Position numbers and translations under genes: made by a program. A stretch of 32,168 nt of DNA from Halovulum sp039180525 (lineage in GTDB: Bacteria > Pseudomonadota > Alphaproteobacteria > Rhodobacterales > Rhodobacteraceae). Every line of letters begins with the position of its first letter. Positions within the stretch are counted from its first letter, which is position 1. Under the pieces are notes generated by a model. That model made no database searches. It was not told the origin of the DNA and was given only the letters and a program-made list of their open reading frames with translations. The DNA is taken from the NCBI GenBank assembly GCA_039180525.1, contig JBCDDF010000040.1, positions 1 to 32,168 of the forward strand, given 5' to 3'. Positions 15,663 through 25,504 of the stretch are shown piece by piece.

Positions 15663-15742
15663 CCGGCCCGAACCCTCGTATCTGGGGCCAGAATGCCGTT
15701 AATGTGTTGGGCAAATAAGGCAAAAAGGAGATTGCCGCCGCC

Positions 15743-17275
15743 ATGAGCGAGATTTTGCGAGAGTTGGAGACCCGCCGCGCCCAGGCTCGGTTGGGCGGTG
15801 GGCAGCGGCGGATCGAGGCACAGCACGCCAAGGGCAAGCTGACGGCACGCGAGCGGCTGGAGTTGCTGCTGGACGAAGGTTCGTTCGAAGAGTTCGACAT
15901 GTTCGTGACCCATCGCGCGACCGATTTCGGCATGGCGGAACAGAAATTCGCCGGCGACGGCGTTGTCACCGGGTGGGGCACGATCAACGGCCGCATGGTC
16001 TATGTCTTCAGCCAGGATTTCACCGTGCTGGGCGGGTCGTTGTCCGAGACGCATGCACAAAAGATCTGCAAGGTCATGGACATGGCCATGAAAAACGGCG
16101 CGCCGCTGATCGGGCTGAACGATTCGGGCGGCGCGCGGATACAAGAGGGCGTGGCCAGCCTCGCCGGCTATGCCGAGGTATTCCAGCGCAACGTGCTCGC
16201 CTCCGGCGTCATCCCGCAGATCAGCCTGATCATGGGCCCCTGTGCCGGCGGCGCGGTCTATTCCCCCGCGATGACCGATTTCATCTTCATGGTGCGCGAC
16301 AGCTCCTACATGTTCGTTACCGGGCCGGATGTGGTCAAGACGGTGACCAACGAGGTCGTCACCGCCGAGGAACTGGGCGGCGCCAAGACCCACACCACAA
16401 AATCCTCCGTCGCCGACGGTGCGTTCGAAAACGATCTGGAGGCGGTATTGGAGGTGCGCCGCCTGATCGATTTTCTGCCGCTGTCGAACCGAGAGAAACC
16501 GCCGATCCGTCCGGTTTTCGATGCGCCAGATCGGCTGGAGGACAGTCTGGACACGCTGGTGCCCGACAACCCCAACCAGCCCTACGACATGCACGAGTTG
16601 ATCACGAAGACCGCCGACGAGGGCGACTTCTTCGAGATCCAGCGCGATTTCGCAAAAAACATCCTCACCGGCTTCATTCGATTGGACGGCGCCCCGGTGG
16701 GGGTCGTGGCCAATCAGCCGATGGTGCTGGCCGGCTGTCTGGATATCGATTCCAGCCGCAAGGCCGCGCGTTTCGTGCGGTTCTGCGACGCGTTCGAGAT
16801 CCCCATCCTGACCCTGGTCGACGTGCCCGGGTTTCTGCCCGGCACCGCGCAGGAGTATGGCGGCGTGATCAAGCACGGGGCGAAGCTTTTGTTCGCCTAT
16901 GGCGAGGCGACGGTGCCCAAGGTGACCGTTATCACGCGCAAGGCCTATGGCGGTGCCTATGACGTCATGGCCTCCAAGCACCTGCGCGGCGACATCAACT
17001 ACGCCTGGCCCACCGCCGAGATCGCGGTGATGGGCGCGAAGGGCGCGACGGAGATCCTTTATCGCTCCGAGCTTGGCGATGCGGAAAAGATCGCGCAGCG
17101 CACACGCGACTACGAAGACCGGTTCGCCAATCCTTTCGTGGCCGCGGAAAAGGGGTTCATCGATGAGGTCATCATGCCCCACTCGACCCGCCGCCGCGTG
17201 ACCCGCGCTTTTGCGACACTGCGCGGCAAGCAACTGCAAAACCCGTGGAAGAAGCACGACAATATCCCGTTGTGA
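15743..17275 (+). CDS. pccB: Propionyl-CoA carboxylase beta subunit (carboxyltransferase)
   Basis: A protein of 510 residues of the biotin-dependent carboxyltransferase family. It moves carboxyl from biotin on PccA to propionyl-CoA, giving (S)-methylmalonyl-CoA for entry into the TCA cycle. Visible blocks are GGQRRIEAQHAKGKLTARER at the start, the N-lobe motif NDSGGARIQEGVASL and GPCAGGAVYSPAMTDFIFMV (both oxyanion-hole regions), and in the C-lobe PGFLPGTAQEYGGVIKHGAK and RKAYGGAYDVM. The end, PWKKHDNIPL, is the classical PccB C-terminus. AAGGAG lies 12 bases before the ATG, rather far. The biotin subunit pccA follows about 1.06 kb downstream after two small lipoprotein genes. Confidence 0.97.
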   Translation: MSEILRELETRRAQARLGGGQRRIEAQHAKGKLTARERLELLLDEGSFEEFDMFVTHRATDFGMAEQKFAGDGVVTGWGTINGRMVYVFSQDFTVLGGSLSETHAQKICKVMDMAMKNGAPLIGLNDSGGARIQEGVASLAGYAEVFQRNVLASGVIPQISLIMGPCAGGAVYSPAMTDFIFMVRDSSYMFVTGPDVVKTVTNEVVTAEELGGAKTHTTKSSVADGAFENDLEAVLEVRRLIDFLPLSNREKPPIRPVFDAPDRLEDSLDTLVPDNPNQPYDMHELITKTADEGDFFEIQRDFAKNILTGFIRLDGAPVGVVANQPMVLAGCLDIDSSRKAARFVRFCDAFEIPILTLVDVPGFLPGTAQEYGGVIKHGAKLLFAYGEATVPKVTVITRKAYGGAYDVMASKHLRGDINYAWPTAEIAVMGAKGATEILYRSELGDAEKIAQRTRDYEDRFANPFVAAEKGFIDEVIMPHSTRRRVTRAFATLRGKQLQNPWKKHDNIPL

Positions 17276-17615
17276 TTCCTCTGCGACAGGCGTGCGCGAC
17301 TTTCTGCCGACCTCATGCGCGGGCCACGACGGATCATGCGAGCGGCCGACCGTCCGGGGCTGGCCGGGGGATCGACGGCACGATGCGCCTTATGCCGTTG
17401 ATAATTCGGTATTCGACGTCGGATCGGGATGTCGGGACCGTGCGGCGGGTGGCCGGCACACGATACGGTGTTTCTAATGCCTCATTTCCGCCATATTTCT
17501 TGCTGCGCCGCGCTATGGCGGATTGCATGCGCCGCAATCGGCGTTAGGGTAGGGTGCGTCGCGGCTGCGCATCGCAACCGGCGGCGAAGCATTGCGCCAA
17601 AAGAAGGAGCATAAC
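17276..17615. other. 340-base gap after pccB
   Basis: No clear gene. A 54-codon plus-strand frame (17383-17547, start MRLMPLIIRYSTSDRDVG) and a 67-codon minus-strand frame overlap each other, and neither has a good ribosome binding site or a recognised family. Near its end TTGCAT and TAGGGT, 16 bases apart (about 17523-17550), could be a weak promoter for the lipoprotein gene. No terminator with a T-run was seen after pccB. Confidence 0.4.
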
Positions 17616-17750
17616 ATGTCCCGTATCACCCAGCTTTCGCTTGCTGTGGTACTCGTCGGTCTCGCCGCGTGCGCCCGTCAGGAACCGCCCCCGCCGCCCG
17701 CGCCGGCGCCGGTGATTACGGCTGAGCCGGTCTTTACCGGTAAGCCGTAA
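17616..17750 (+). CDS. Small lipoprotein, proline-rich (44 residues)
   Basis: A short gene with a strong ribosome binding site (AAGGAG 7 bases before ATG). The product has a lipoprotein signal: MSRIT, a hydrophobic core LSLAVVLVG and the lipobox LAAC with Cys19. The mature part is only about 26 residues: RQEPPPPPAPAPV and then ITAEPVFTGKP. Tiny lipoproteins ending in a PVYTGK- or PVFTGK-like motif are frequent in Rhodobacteraceae. The role is unknown; a periplasmic or outer-membrane lipid-anchored peptide is inferred. It lies between pccB and pccA. An inverted repeat follows 11 bases after its stop. Confidence 0.75.
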   Translation: MSRITQLSLAVVLVGLAACARQEPPPPPAPAPVITAEPVFTGKP

Positions 17751-17761
17751 CAGCAAATTCC

Positions 17762-17790
17762 GGCGCGGCCCCCAACCGGCGGGCCGCGCC
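17762..17790 (+). terminator. Strong hairpin after the small lipoprotein gene
   Basis: Perfect 10-base-pair arms GGCGCGGCCC/GGGCCGCGCC with a 9-base loop, starting 11 bases after the stop. It is followed by AAACACCC, with no T-run, so intrinsic termination is doubtful; it may protect the mRNA 3' end. Confidence 0.5.
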
Positions 17791-17840
17791 AAACACCCGG
17801 CCACGCGCCGCTTTCCCATCACAATTCGTCTTTCCGCTCA

Positions 17841-17868
17841 CGCACCCATCGCTGGGTGCGGTTGGTTT
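17841..17868 (+). terminator. Second hairpin, weak terminator-like
   Basis: Arms CGCACCCA/TGGGTGCG (8 pairs) with loop TCGC, followed by GTTGGTTT. It lies 90 bases after the lipoprotein stop and 155 bases before the next gene. The T-rich tail is poor. Confidence 0.4.
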
Positions 17869-18023
17869 ATGCACCCTGATTTGCAGGCACTTCCGACGCT
17901 CGCAAAAGTGCAATAGATCGCAATATTTCAGTACCTTGCAGTTTGATGTTCAAATGTGACGGGCGCCACCTGTCGCTCTCGGCTATCTCCTCCGTGGAAA
18001 CATAACGGACGCGGAGAAGCACG

Positions 18024-18242
18024 ATGTCGACACCCTTGAAATGCCTTGCCGCGGCAGCGTTGATGGCGCTGTCTGCCTGTGGCGACACCTTCGCCGAGCA
18101 GTCGCTGTTCGGCGCCGGCGTGGGCGCCGCGACAGCCGATATCACCGGCGCCAATGCGGGGACGGGCGCCCCTGTCGGCGCCGCGCTGAATGTCGGCTTT
18201 TGCGATCTTTACCCCCGCGATTGCGCCAGCCGCGGCTTCTGA
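18024..18242 (+). CDS. Small glycine/alanine-rich lipoprotein (72 residues)
   Basis: The protein begins MSTPLKCLAAAALMALSAC, a lipoprotein signal with lipobox LSAC and Cys19. Then GDTFAEQSLFGAGVGAATAD and a run of small residues (GANAGTGAPVGAALNVG) resemble a glycine-zipper-like membrane-associating segment. It ends FCDLYPRDCASRGF, with two cysteines that could form a disulfide. Small glycine-zipper-like lipoproteins of this sort are known in Rhodobacteraceae near pccA; the role is unknown. GGAG lies 7 bases before the ATG. The pccA gene follows 94 bases downstream in the same direction. Confidence 0.8.
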   Translation: MSTPLKCLAAAALMALSACGDTFAEQSLFGAGVGAATADITGANAGTGAPVGAALNVGFCDLYPRDCASRGF

Positions 18243-18336
18243 GGCTGCCAAACACCGGGAATGGACCCGGAAAACACTGGGCCGGCGGGGCGTTCATGTC
18301 TTGCCGACCCGCCCGTTCCGCCGCTATCCCGGGCGG

Positions 18337-20457
<2,121 letters not shown>

Positions 20458-20458
20458 G

Positions 20459-20986
20459 GTGGATGATCGCGTGCTTTCGGCGCTGATCGGCGCGATCGTC
20501 GTCGCCCTGGGCTGGTTCTTCAACGCCCGCCGTGACGCGGCGCGGCGCGAAGCCGCCCGCCGGCAGCGCCAGGTCGATGTGCAAAAGGCGCTGCGCGCCG
20601 AGATCCGCGCGATCGTCGAAGCGCCCCAGAATGCCGATCTGGAGGGCTCGCTGGCGCGCGGTCTGGCGCGGTTCGACGACGAGGATGTCAACAGCCCCTA
20701 CGTACCGCTCATCCCGCATGAGAAGCACGATACGATCTATCAGGCGCTGGTGGGCGAGATTTACGTGCTGCCCGCGGACGCGATCGAGCCGGTGGTGCGG
20801 TACTACAATCAGACCGTGTCGATCGCGCTGATGGCGACCGATATGCGGTCGGACGGGTTCACCGGCGCCGGGGTGGCGCGGCGGCGCAAGATGCTGCGCG
20901 ACTATATGGTGATGAAGATCGAAGCCAAGCGGTTGGGGCTGGCGGCCATCGCGGCCCTGGATGCGACCATCGGCGATGGTGGCTGA
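20459..20986 (+). CDS. Membrane-anchored protein of unknown function downstream of pccA
   Basis: A protein of 175 residues starting at GTG 20459, one base after the pccA stop. An N-terminal membrane segment (LIGAIVVALGWFFNA, about residues 9-23) is followed by a strongly charged helix rich in Arg and Ala (RRDAARREAARRQRQVDVQK), then a soluble part with VPLIPHEKHDTIYQAL and LPADAIEPVVRYYNQT. The pattern is one membrane helix, then a basic coiled-coil-like helix, then a helical cytoplasmic domain. I did not recognise a named family. GAGG in the end of pccA may serve as ribosome binding site, so the two are probably translated from one message. A terminator follows immediately. A later GTG at 20471 is possible. 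Confidence 0.65.
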   Translation: MDDRVLSALIGAIVVALGWFFNARRDAARREAARRQRQVDVQKALRAEIRAIVEAPQNADLEGSLARGLARFDDEDVNSPYVPLIPHEKHDTIYQALVGEIYVLPADAIEPVVRYYNQTVSIALMATDMRSDGFTGAGVARRRKMLRDYMVMKIEAKRLGLAAIAALDATIGDGG

Positions 20987-21031
20987 GGGTGCGCCGGCGG
21001 GGGCCAGCCCCCGCACCCCCGGAGTATTTTT
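20987..21031 (+). terminator. Rhodobacteraceae-type terminator/repeat with GGAGTATTTTT
   Basis: Outer arms GGGTGC/GCACCC enclose inner arms GGGGG/CCCCC (a 6-base bulge on one side), followed by CCGGAGTATTTTTGG with a T-run at 21027-21031. It starts directly after the stop of the preceding gene. The same CACCCCCGGAGTATTTTT sequence recurs in intergenic regions of many Rhodobacteraceae as I recall them, so it may be both a terminator and a dispersed repeat. Confidence 0.75.
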
Positions 21032-21108
21032 GGAACAAAGAAGCGGGGTGGGGGCTACGGTCGCCGTTTCGCGACGGGGCGGTTTGGGAGCGGTGTGGGG
21101 GCGGGCCT

Positions 21109-23556
21109 TTACGGCGCGATGCGGGTGATGCCGACGGCGGCGCCGCGGGCGATGGCGGGGTCCATGGACATTGAGACGTATTCGCCGCGGCGCCAGAGCA
21201 CGCTGAGGTCGTCGTAGTGGCGCGAGAGCACATGCCCGCTTTGCCCGGTCGAGGTGATATAGACCGAGGCTTCCGGGTCGGCGAAATCGATCACCGCGCG
21301 GAACACGCTGGCATGGATGTTGCGATAGGGTTGGTCGCCGCCGCCCGCCGTCTGCCCCCGCAGCAGGGTGGTGTCGCCGCCCGGGGTTTCCTGTTCGATA
21401 TTGGTGAGCCATCCAAGCGCCGGTTGGTGGCCCAATACCGGGTGACGGTGAAGCGCGACATGCGCCGCACCCCAGCGCCAGGCTTCGACCCGGGCGCCAT
21501 AGGTCTCGGTCAGTTCGGCCAGCGCGGCGTCGAGTGCCTGCCGGGCGATTTCCTGACACGGTTCCACCCGTTCGGATTGGGCGATGTCGCACCAGGCGGC
21601 GGCGCCGTCGACATCGCGGAACACCCGTTCCAGAAACAGCGGGTCGGGGGTGGCGAAGGCGCTGGTCAGCGGGCCGAGCTCGTCGAGCACCAGGCGGCGT
21701 TGTAGCTGGCGCAGCCAGGCCGAAAAGACCAACGGCTCGAAACTGTGCTGATCCATCTCGCCCGACCAGACCGCCAGCGCCTCCAGCACTTGCTGGCGCT
21801 GACGAAAGGCGGCGGTGTCGGCGCTGGCGCTGTCTTGGTACCACAGTTCCTGCGCGATCAGCGGCAGCACCGCGCGCGCCACCGGTGAGACGATGTCGAG
21901 TTGCACCTCGATGAAGCTGTCGAGCGTATGAAACTCGCGCGCGTTCAGAAGCCTCTGCGCCCGGGCGATCCGGTGGCTATCGCCCCAGTCGAACGTCCAG
22001 TGCTGCGGGAAGTCGGCCTGGGTGGTGCGGTTGTTGGTGTTGACCACGATGCCGCTGCCCGGATTGGCGAGGCCGGGATTGCCCAGTGGGTCCAGATAGC
22101 CCTGCCAGTCGTTTTCCGCGACCCAACCGGCGGAAGGGATCCGGCCCTGGCCGGCCTGCGTCGTCTGCCGCGCCGGCGCGGCGCCGATCGCGTATTGGGC
22201 GATGCCCTCCGCATCCGCGGCGACCAGATTGAAGGACGGGCTGTGGAACAGCGGGCGCAGCGCCGCCAGGTCATCCAGCGACTGGACGCGCATCAGCGCC
22301 AGTGCGCCCTCGATCGTGCGGTCCTGCGCGTCGAGAGCGGTCCATGCCAGCGCTGCGACATGGCCCTGCGGCGTGATCGCGTCGACGCCGAAATGCGGCG
22401 GTGGGATCACCGGACCGTGCCGCGACCAGCGCAACTGGCGGGTTTCGGCCGGTGCGCCGGCGACATTGATCACCGCGTCGCGGGTTTCGAACAGCGCGGT
22501 GCCGTCGGGGGTCAGGTACGCCTGCGGGTCGTCATCCGCCAGGCGCTCGATAAAGATGTCCTGGTCGTCCAGATAGCTGGAGGTTAGCCCCCAGGCGAAG
22601 CGCTCGTTTCGGCCCAGCAGCACGCCGGGCACGCCCGGAAGGGTGGCGCCGATCACCGGGCCGGTTTCAAGGTCGAGCTGGGCGAGGAAGAACGGCCCCG
22701 GTGCGGTCAGGCTCAGATGCGGATCGGTGGCCAGCAGCGGGGCGCCGGCGGCGGCGCGGTCGGCGGCAGCGGCAAAGGCGTTGGAGGCGCCGGCGCGGCC
22801 GCGCGGGGGAAGAACCGCGCCATCCGGTGGCAGCGCGGCGCTGGTCCAGCGCGGCACGCCCAGGGTGCCGGCATAGTCGGGTGGAGCAATCACCGCACCG
22901 GGCGGCTCTGGCAGGATATCGGCCAACCGCTCCGGCGGGAGGCGCAGCGACAGGCGCGCGCGCAGCGCCTCCACCTGCGCCTGGTCGGTCAGTTGCAGCG
23001 CCATCACCTTTATGACGGCGATGCTGTCGGTCGGCGTCCAGGTCGCTATCGTCGGCTCGAACAGAAAGAATTCCGGCGCACCGCGGCCCAGGGCCTGTTC
23101 GCGCACCAGATCGACATAGGCGTTCACCCCGTCGGCATAGGCCTGCAACTCGGCGATGACCTCCGGCCGCTGGACCCGCGCGGCGGCGGCGGCCGCGCCG
23201 TAAAGATCCAGCGCCCGCAGCAGATGGTCGGTTGAGACCTGTTCCGGCCCGAACAACTCCGCCAGCCGGCCCTGCGCCACGCGGCGGGCCATGGTCATCT
23301 GCCACAGCCGGTCCTGGGCATGGGCGAAACCCAGCCCGAACAGAACGGCGGCGTCGGTGTCGCCGGTGATATGGGGGACGGCAAAGCGGTCGCGTACGAT
23401 TTCCACCGTGCCGGGCGCACCGGCGATCCGATGGGTGGCATCGTAATCGGGCAACGACCGCGCGGCCAGGTAATAGGCCAGCCCGCCGGCCGCGGTGGCC
23501 AGCATGACGGCCAGCAGCAACAAGCGCAGGGTCCAGCGGAACAGAGTGCGTGTCAT
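21109..23556 (-). CDS. Penicillin-amidase (S45) family hydrolase, membrane-anchored
   Basis: A protein of 815 residues of the Ntn-hydrolase acylase family (penicillin acylase, cephalosporin acylase, acyl-homoserine-lactone acylase). An N-terminal hydrophobic segment (TLRLLLLAVMLATAAGGLAYY, about 9-29) directs it to the membrane or periplasm. The alpha part includes VEIVRDRFAVPHI and FGLGFAHAQDRLWQM, typical of the family. The autocatalytic cleavage site is RAGASNAF, giving Ser258 as the N-terminal nucleophile. Beta-chain landmarks include DPHLSLTAPGPF, GVPGVLLGRNERFAWGLT and VVNTNNRTTQADFP with the conserved Asn of the oxyanion hole. The substrate is an amide with an acyl chain; penicillins and homoserine lactones are both possible. 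TGAGG precedes ATG 23556. It stands alone, convergent to the pccA transcript. Confidence 0.93.
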   Translation of the reverse strand: MTRTLFRWTLRLLLLAVMLATAAGGLAYYLAARSLPDYDATHRIAGAPGTVEIVRDRFAVPHITGDTDAAVLFGLGFAHAQDRLWQMTMARRVAQGRLAELFGPEQVSTDHLLRALDLYGAAAAAARVQRPEVIAELQAYADGVNAYVDLVREQALGRGAPEFFLFEPTIATWTPTDSIAVIKVMALQLTDQAQVEALRARLSLRLPPERLADILPEPPGAVIAPPDYAGTLGVPRWTSAALPPDGAVLPPRGRAGASNAFAAAADRAAAGAPLLATDPHLSLTAPGPFFLAQLDLETGPVIGATLPGVPGVLLGRNERFAWGLTSSYLDDQDIFIERLADDDPQAYLTPDGTALFETRDAVINVAGAPAETRQLRWSRHGPVIPPPHFGVDAITPQGHVAALAWTALDAQDRTIEGALALMRVQSLDDLAALRPLFHSPSFNLVAADAEGIAQYAIGAAPARQTTQAGQGRIPSAGWVAENDWQGYLDPLGNPGLANPGSGIVVNTNNRTTQADFPQHWTFDWGDSHRIARAQRLLNAREFHTLDSFIEVQLDIVSPVARAVLPLIAQELWYQDSASADTAAFRQRQQVLEALAVWSGEMDQHSFEPLVFSAWLRQLQRRLVLDELGPLTSAFATPDPLFLERVFRDVDGAAAWCDIAQSERVEPCQEIARQALDAALAELTETYGARVEAWRWGAAHVALHRHPVLGHQPALGWLTNIEQETPGGDTTLLRGQTAGGGDQPYRNIHASVFRAVIDFADPEASVYITSTGQSGHVLSRHYDDLSVLWRRGEYVSMSMDPAIARGAAVGITRIAP

Positions 23557-23722
23557 CGGCCCAACCTCAGACCAAAACCATCTCAGACCGGCTCAGCTTG
23601 AAACGGGTTTCGATCCGAAATCAATCGTTCGAGCCGGGACCCGGGATCAGGTCCTTTCAACCCGAACCGTTTTGGCTTGGGCGCGGGTATCCGGGCGGGG
23701 GCATCCGCGCCGCCGATGGCGG

Positions 23723-24262
23723 TCAGCGGATCAGGCGGCTGTATTTCGCGCCTTCCAGCGAGGCCCCCGCGATCAGGCCCTTCTGTCCATAGATCACCTG
23801 ATAAACCGGCTTGGTGAGCGTGGTCGAAGAGGTGCCGATGGACGCGCCTTCGGAAATCAGCGCCACCTCGGCATCGACGCCCAACTCGAACCCGTCCGAT
23901 TGGCGGAAGCGCGCCAGCGTGTCGGGGGTGGAGAAGAACAGCGCCTGCGAATAGGACTGCGCGCCCGCCTGAAAGCCAACGGCGGCGGCGGTGACCGAGA
24001 TGTAGTCGACCGTCGCCTCGCCGACCATTAGCGCGCCCTCGCCATAAGCGCCGGTCAGCACGAAGCCGCCTTCGATGATGTTGGGGATCACCAGCATCCC
24101 GGCGGACCGGGTGGACAATTCCTGCGTGCCGGGCACGGTGGAAAACAGCAGCGATTTGCTGGCGGCCACCTGTTGATCGATCTGCGCTCCGCTGGTCTGC
24201 GAGACACAGCCGCCCAGCGCGGCCGCGCCGGACAGCATCAGCGTGCGTCGGGTCATGGACAT
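23723..24262 (-). CDS. SYLF-domain (Ysc84-like) lipoprotein
   Basis: A protein of 179 residues. It begins MSMTRRTLMLSGAAALGGC: an RR pair followed by a hydrophobic stretch and the lipobox LGGC with Cys19, fitting a Tat-exported or Sec-exported lipoprotein. The rest is a SYLF (Ysc84/BPSL1445) domain, recognised by GMLVIPNIIEGGFVLTGAYG, EGALMVG, FQAGAQSYSQALFF and a long beta-rich half to the end. SYLF domains bind phosphoinositides in eukaryotes; in bacteria the ligand and role are unknown. GGAACAACC upstream supplies a weak ribosome binding site. It lies between the acylase and hemB, all on the minus strand, with gaps over 100 bases, so it is probably a single transcription unit. Confidence 0.88.
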   Translation of the reverse strand: MSMTRRTLMLSGAAALGGCVSQTSGAQIDQQVAASKSLLFSTVPGTQELSTRSAGMLVIPNIIEGGFVLTGAYGEGALMVGEATVDYISVTAAAVGFQAGAQSYSQALFFSTPDTLARFRQSDGFELGVDAEVALISEGASIGTSSTTLTKPVYQVIYGQKGLIAGASLEGAKYSRLIR

Positions 24263-24340
24263 GGGGGTTGTTCCTTCTCGATGTTTCGAAAACGCCTCTT
24301 GGCGCCGGTCTTGTGCCGGCTGATAACATACCTACACGAT

Positions 24341-24364
24341 TTTGGGGTTGCCTGTCACCCCAAA
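24341..24364 (-). terminator. Hairpin downstream of hemB
   Basis: Perfect 8-base-pair arms TTTGGGGT/ACCCCAAA with an 8-base loop lie 17 bases after the hemB stop on the minus strand. The tail is ATCG, without a T-run, so termination is possible but weak. The palindrome could also be a regulatory site for the SYLF gene that starts 80 bases on. Confidence 0.45.
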
Positions 24365-24380
24365 GACGCAGCCCAGGGTG

Positions 24381-25373
24381 TCATAGAAGCGGTGCGACCT
24401 GCGGTGCGAAATAGCTGAGGATCCCATCGCACCCGGCGCGCCGGAACGCGGTCAGGCTTTCCAGCATGACCCGGTCGGCATCGATCCAGCCATTTTGCCC
24501 GGCCGCCGCGATCATCGCGTACTCGCCGGACACCTGATAAGCGAAAGTGGGCACGCCGAAGCGGTCTTTGACCCGCCGGCAGATGTCCAGATAGGCGATG
24601 CCGGGCTTGACCATGACCATATCCGCGCCCTCGGCCAAGTCGGCGGCGACCTCCTGCAGGGCCTCGTCGCCGTTGCGCGGGTCCATCTGATAGGTCGTCT
24701 TGTCGCCCTTCAGCGCGCCGCTGGCGCCGACCGCGTCCCGGAACGGGCCATAGAAGGCAGAGGCATATTTGGCGGCGTAGCTCAGGATCACGGTATCCTG
24801 ATGCCCGGCCTCCTCAAGGGCGCGACGGATCACGCCCACGCGGCCGTCCATCATGTCCGACGGGCCCAGGATATCTGCGCCGGCGTCGGCATGGCCCAGC
24901 GCCTGGCGTTCCAGCGCCTGCAACGTCTCGTCGTTCAGGATCACGCCGTCCCGCACCAGCCCGTCATGGCCATCGGCGTTGTAGGGGTCCAGCGCCACAT
25001 CCAGCATCACGCCCAGATCCTGCACCGCCGCCTTCACCGCCCGGGTCGCGCGGTTGACCAGGTTGTCGGGGTTCCATGCCTCTTCGGCCCCGGGCGACTT
25101 CAGATGCGCATCGGTGTAGGGAAAAAGCGCGACACAGGGGATCCCCAGGTCCACCGCCTGCCGCGACGCCTCTACCGCCAGATCGACGCTCAGCCGGTCG
25201 ACCCCGGGCATCGAACCGATAGGCTCGCGCACCCCCGACCCCTCGCGTACGAAAATCGGCCAGATCAGATCGGCCGGCGTCAGCCGAGCCTCTGCGACCA
25301 TATCGCGAACCCAGCCTGCGCGGCGCAGGCGTCGGGGGCGGGAAAGCGGGAAGGGCGCAGGCAGATCTGTCAT
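24381..25373 (-). CDS. hemB: Delta-aminolevulinic acid dehydratase (porphobilinogen synthase)
   Basis: A protein of 330 residues that condenses two 5-aminolevulinate molecules to porphobilinogen in haem and bacteriochlorophyll synthesis. Two Schiff-base lysines lie in SYAAKYASAFYGP (about Lys202) and MVMVKPG (about Lys256). The metal loop reads DVALDPYNADGHDG (125-138), where zinc enzymes have three cysteines; here none is present, so the enzyme belongs to the zinc-independent class (magnesium or no metal), as described for Rhodobacter. The start is taken at ATG 25373 (MTDLPAPFPLSRPRR); the frame extends to 25445 but without resemblance. It is divergent from the membrane-protein gene at 25505. 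Confidence 0.96.
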   Translation of the reverse strand: MTDLPAPFPLSRPRRLRRAGWVRDMVAEARLTPADLIWPIFVREGSGVREPIGSMPGVDRLSVDLAVEASRQAVDLGIPCVALFPYTDAHLKSPGAEEAWNPDNLVNRATRAVKAAVQDLGVMLDVALDPYNADGHDGLVRDGVILNDETLQALERQALGHADAGADILGPSDMMDGRVGVIRRALEEAGHQDTVILSYAAKYASAFYGPFRDAVGASGALKGDKTTYQMDPRNGDEALQEVAADLAEGADMVMVKPGIAYLDICRRVKDRFGVPTFAYQVSGEYAMIAAAGQNGWIDADRVMLESLTAFRRAGCDGILSYFAPQVAPLL

Positions 25374-25504
25374 CGCGGGGTCACCGGCAGTGTCACCTTT
25401 GCATGACATGCGCCGGGCCTTCGGGGCAAGCGCCAAAGGCGCCACCTTGCGCCGGCCGGTATTTCCGCTAGGCCGATGGGGCAGCGCAAAAAGCGGGGCG
25501 GCGT

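Noticed and set aside
15437..17257. A 606-codon open frame antisense to pccB
   Set aside because: It is a mirror of the high third-position G+C of pccB; it has no recognisable domains, and pccB is certain.
17867..18251. Minus-strand frames over the 72-residue lipoprotein gene
   Set aside because: The plus-strand gene has a lipobox and ribosome binding site; the opposite frames have neither.
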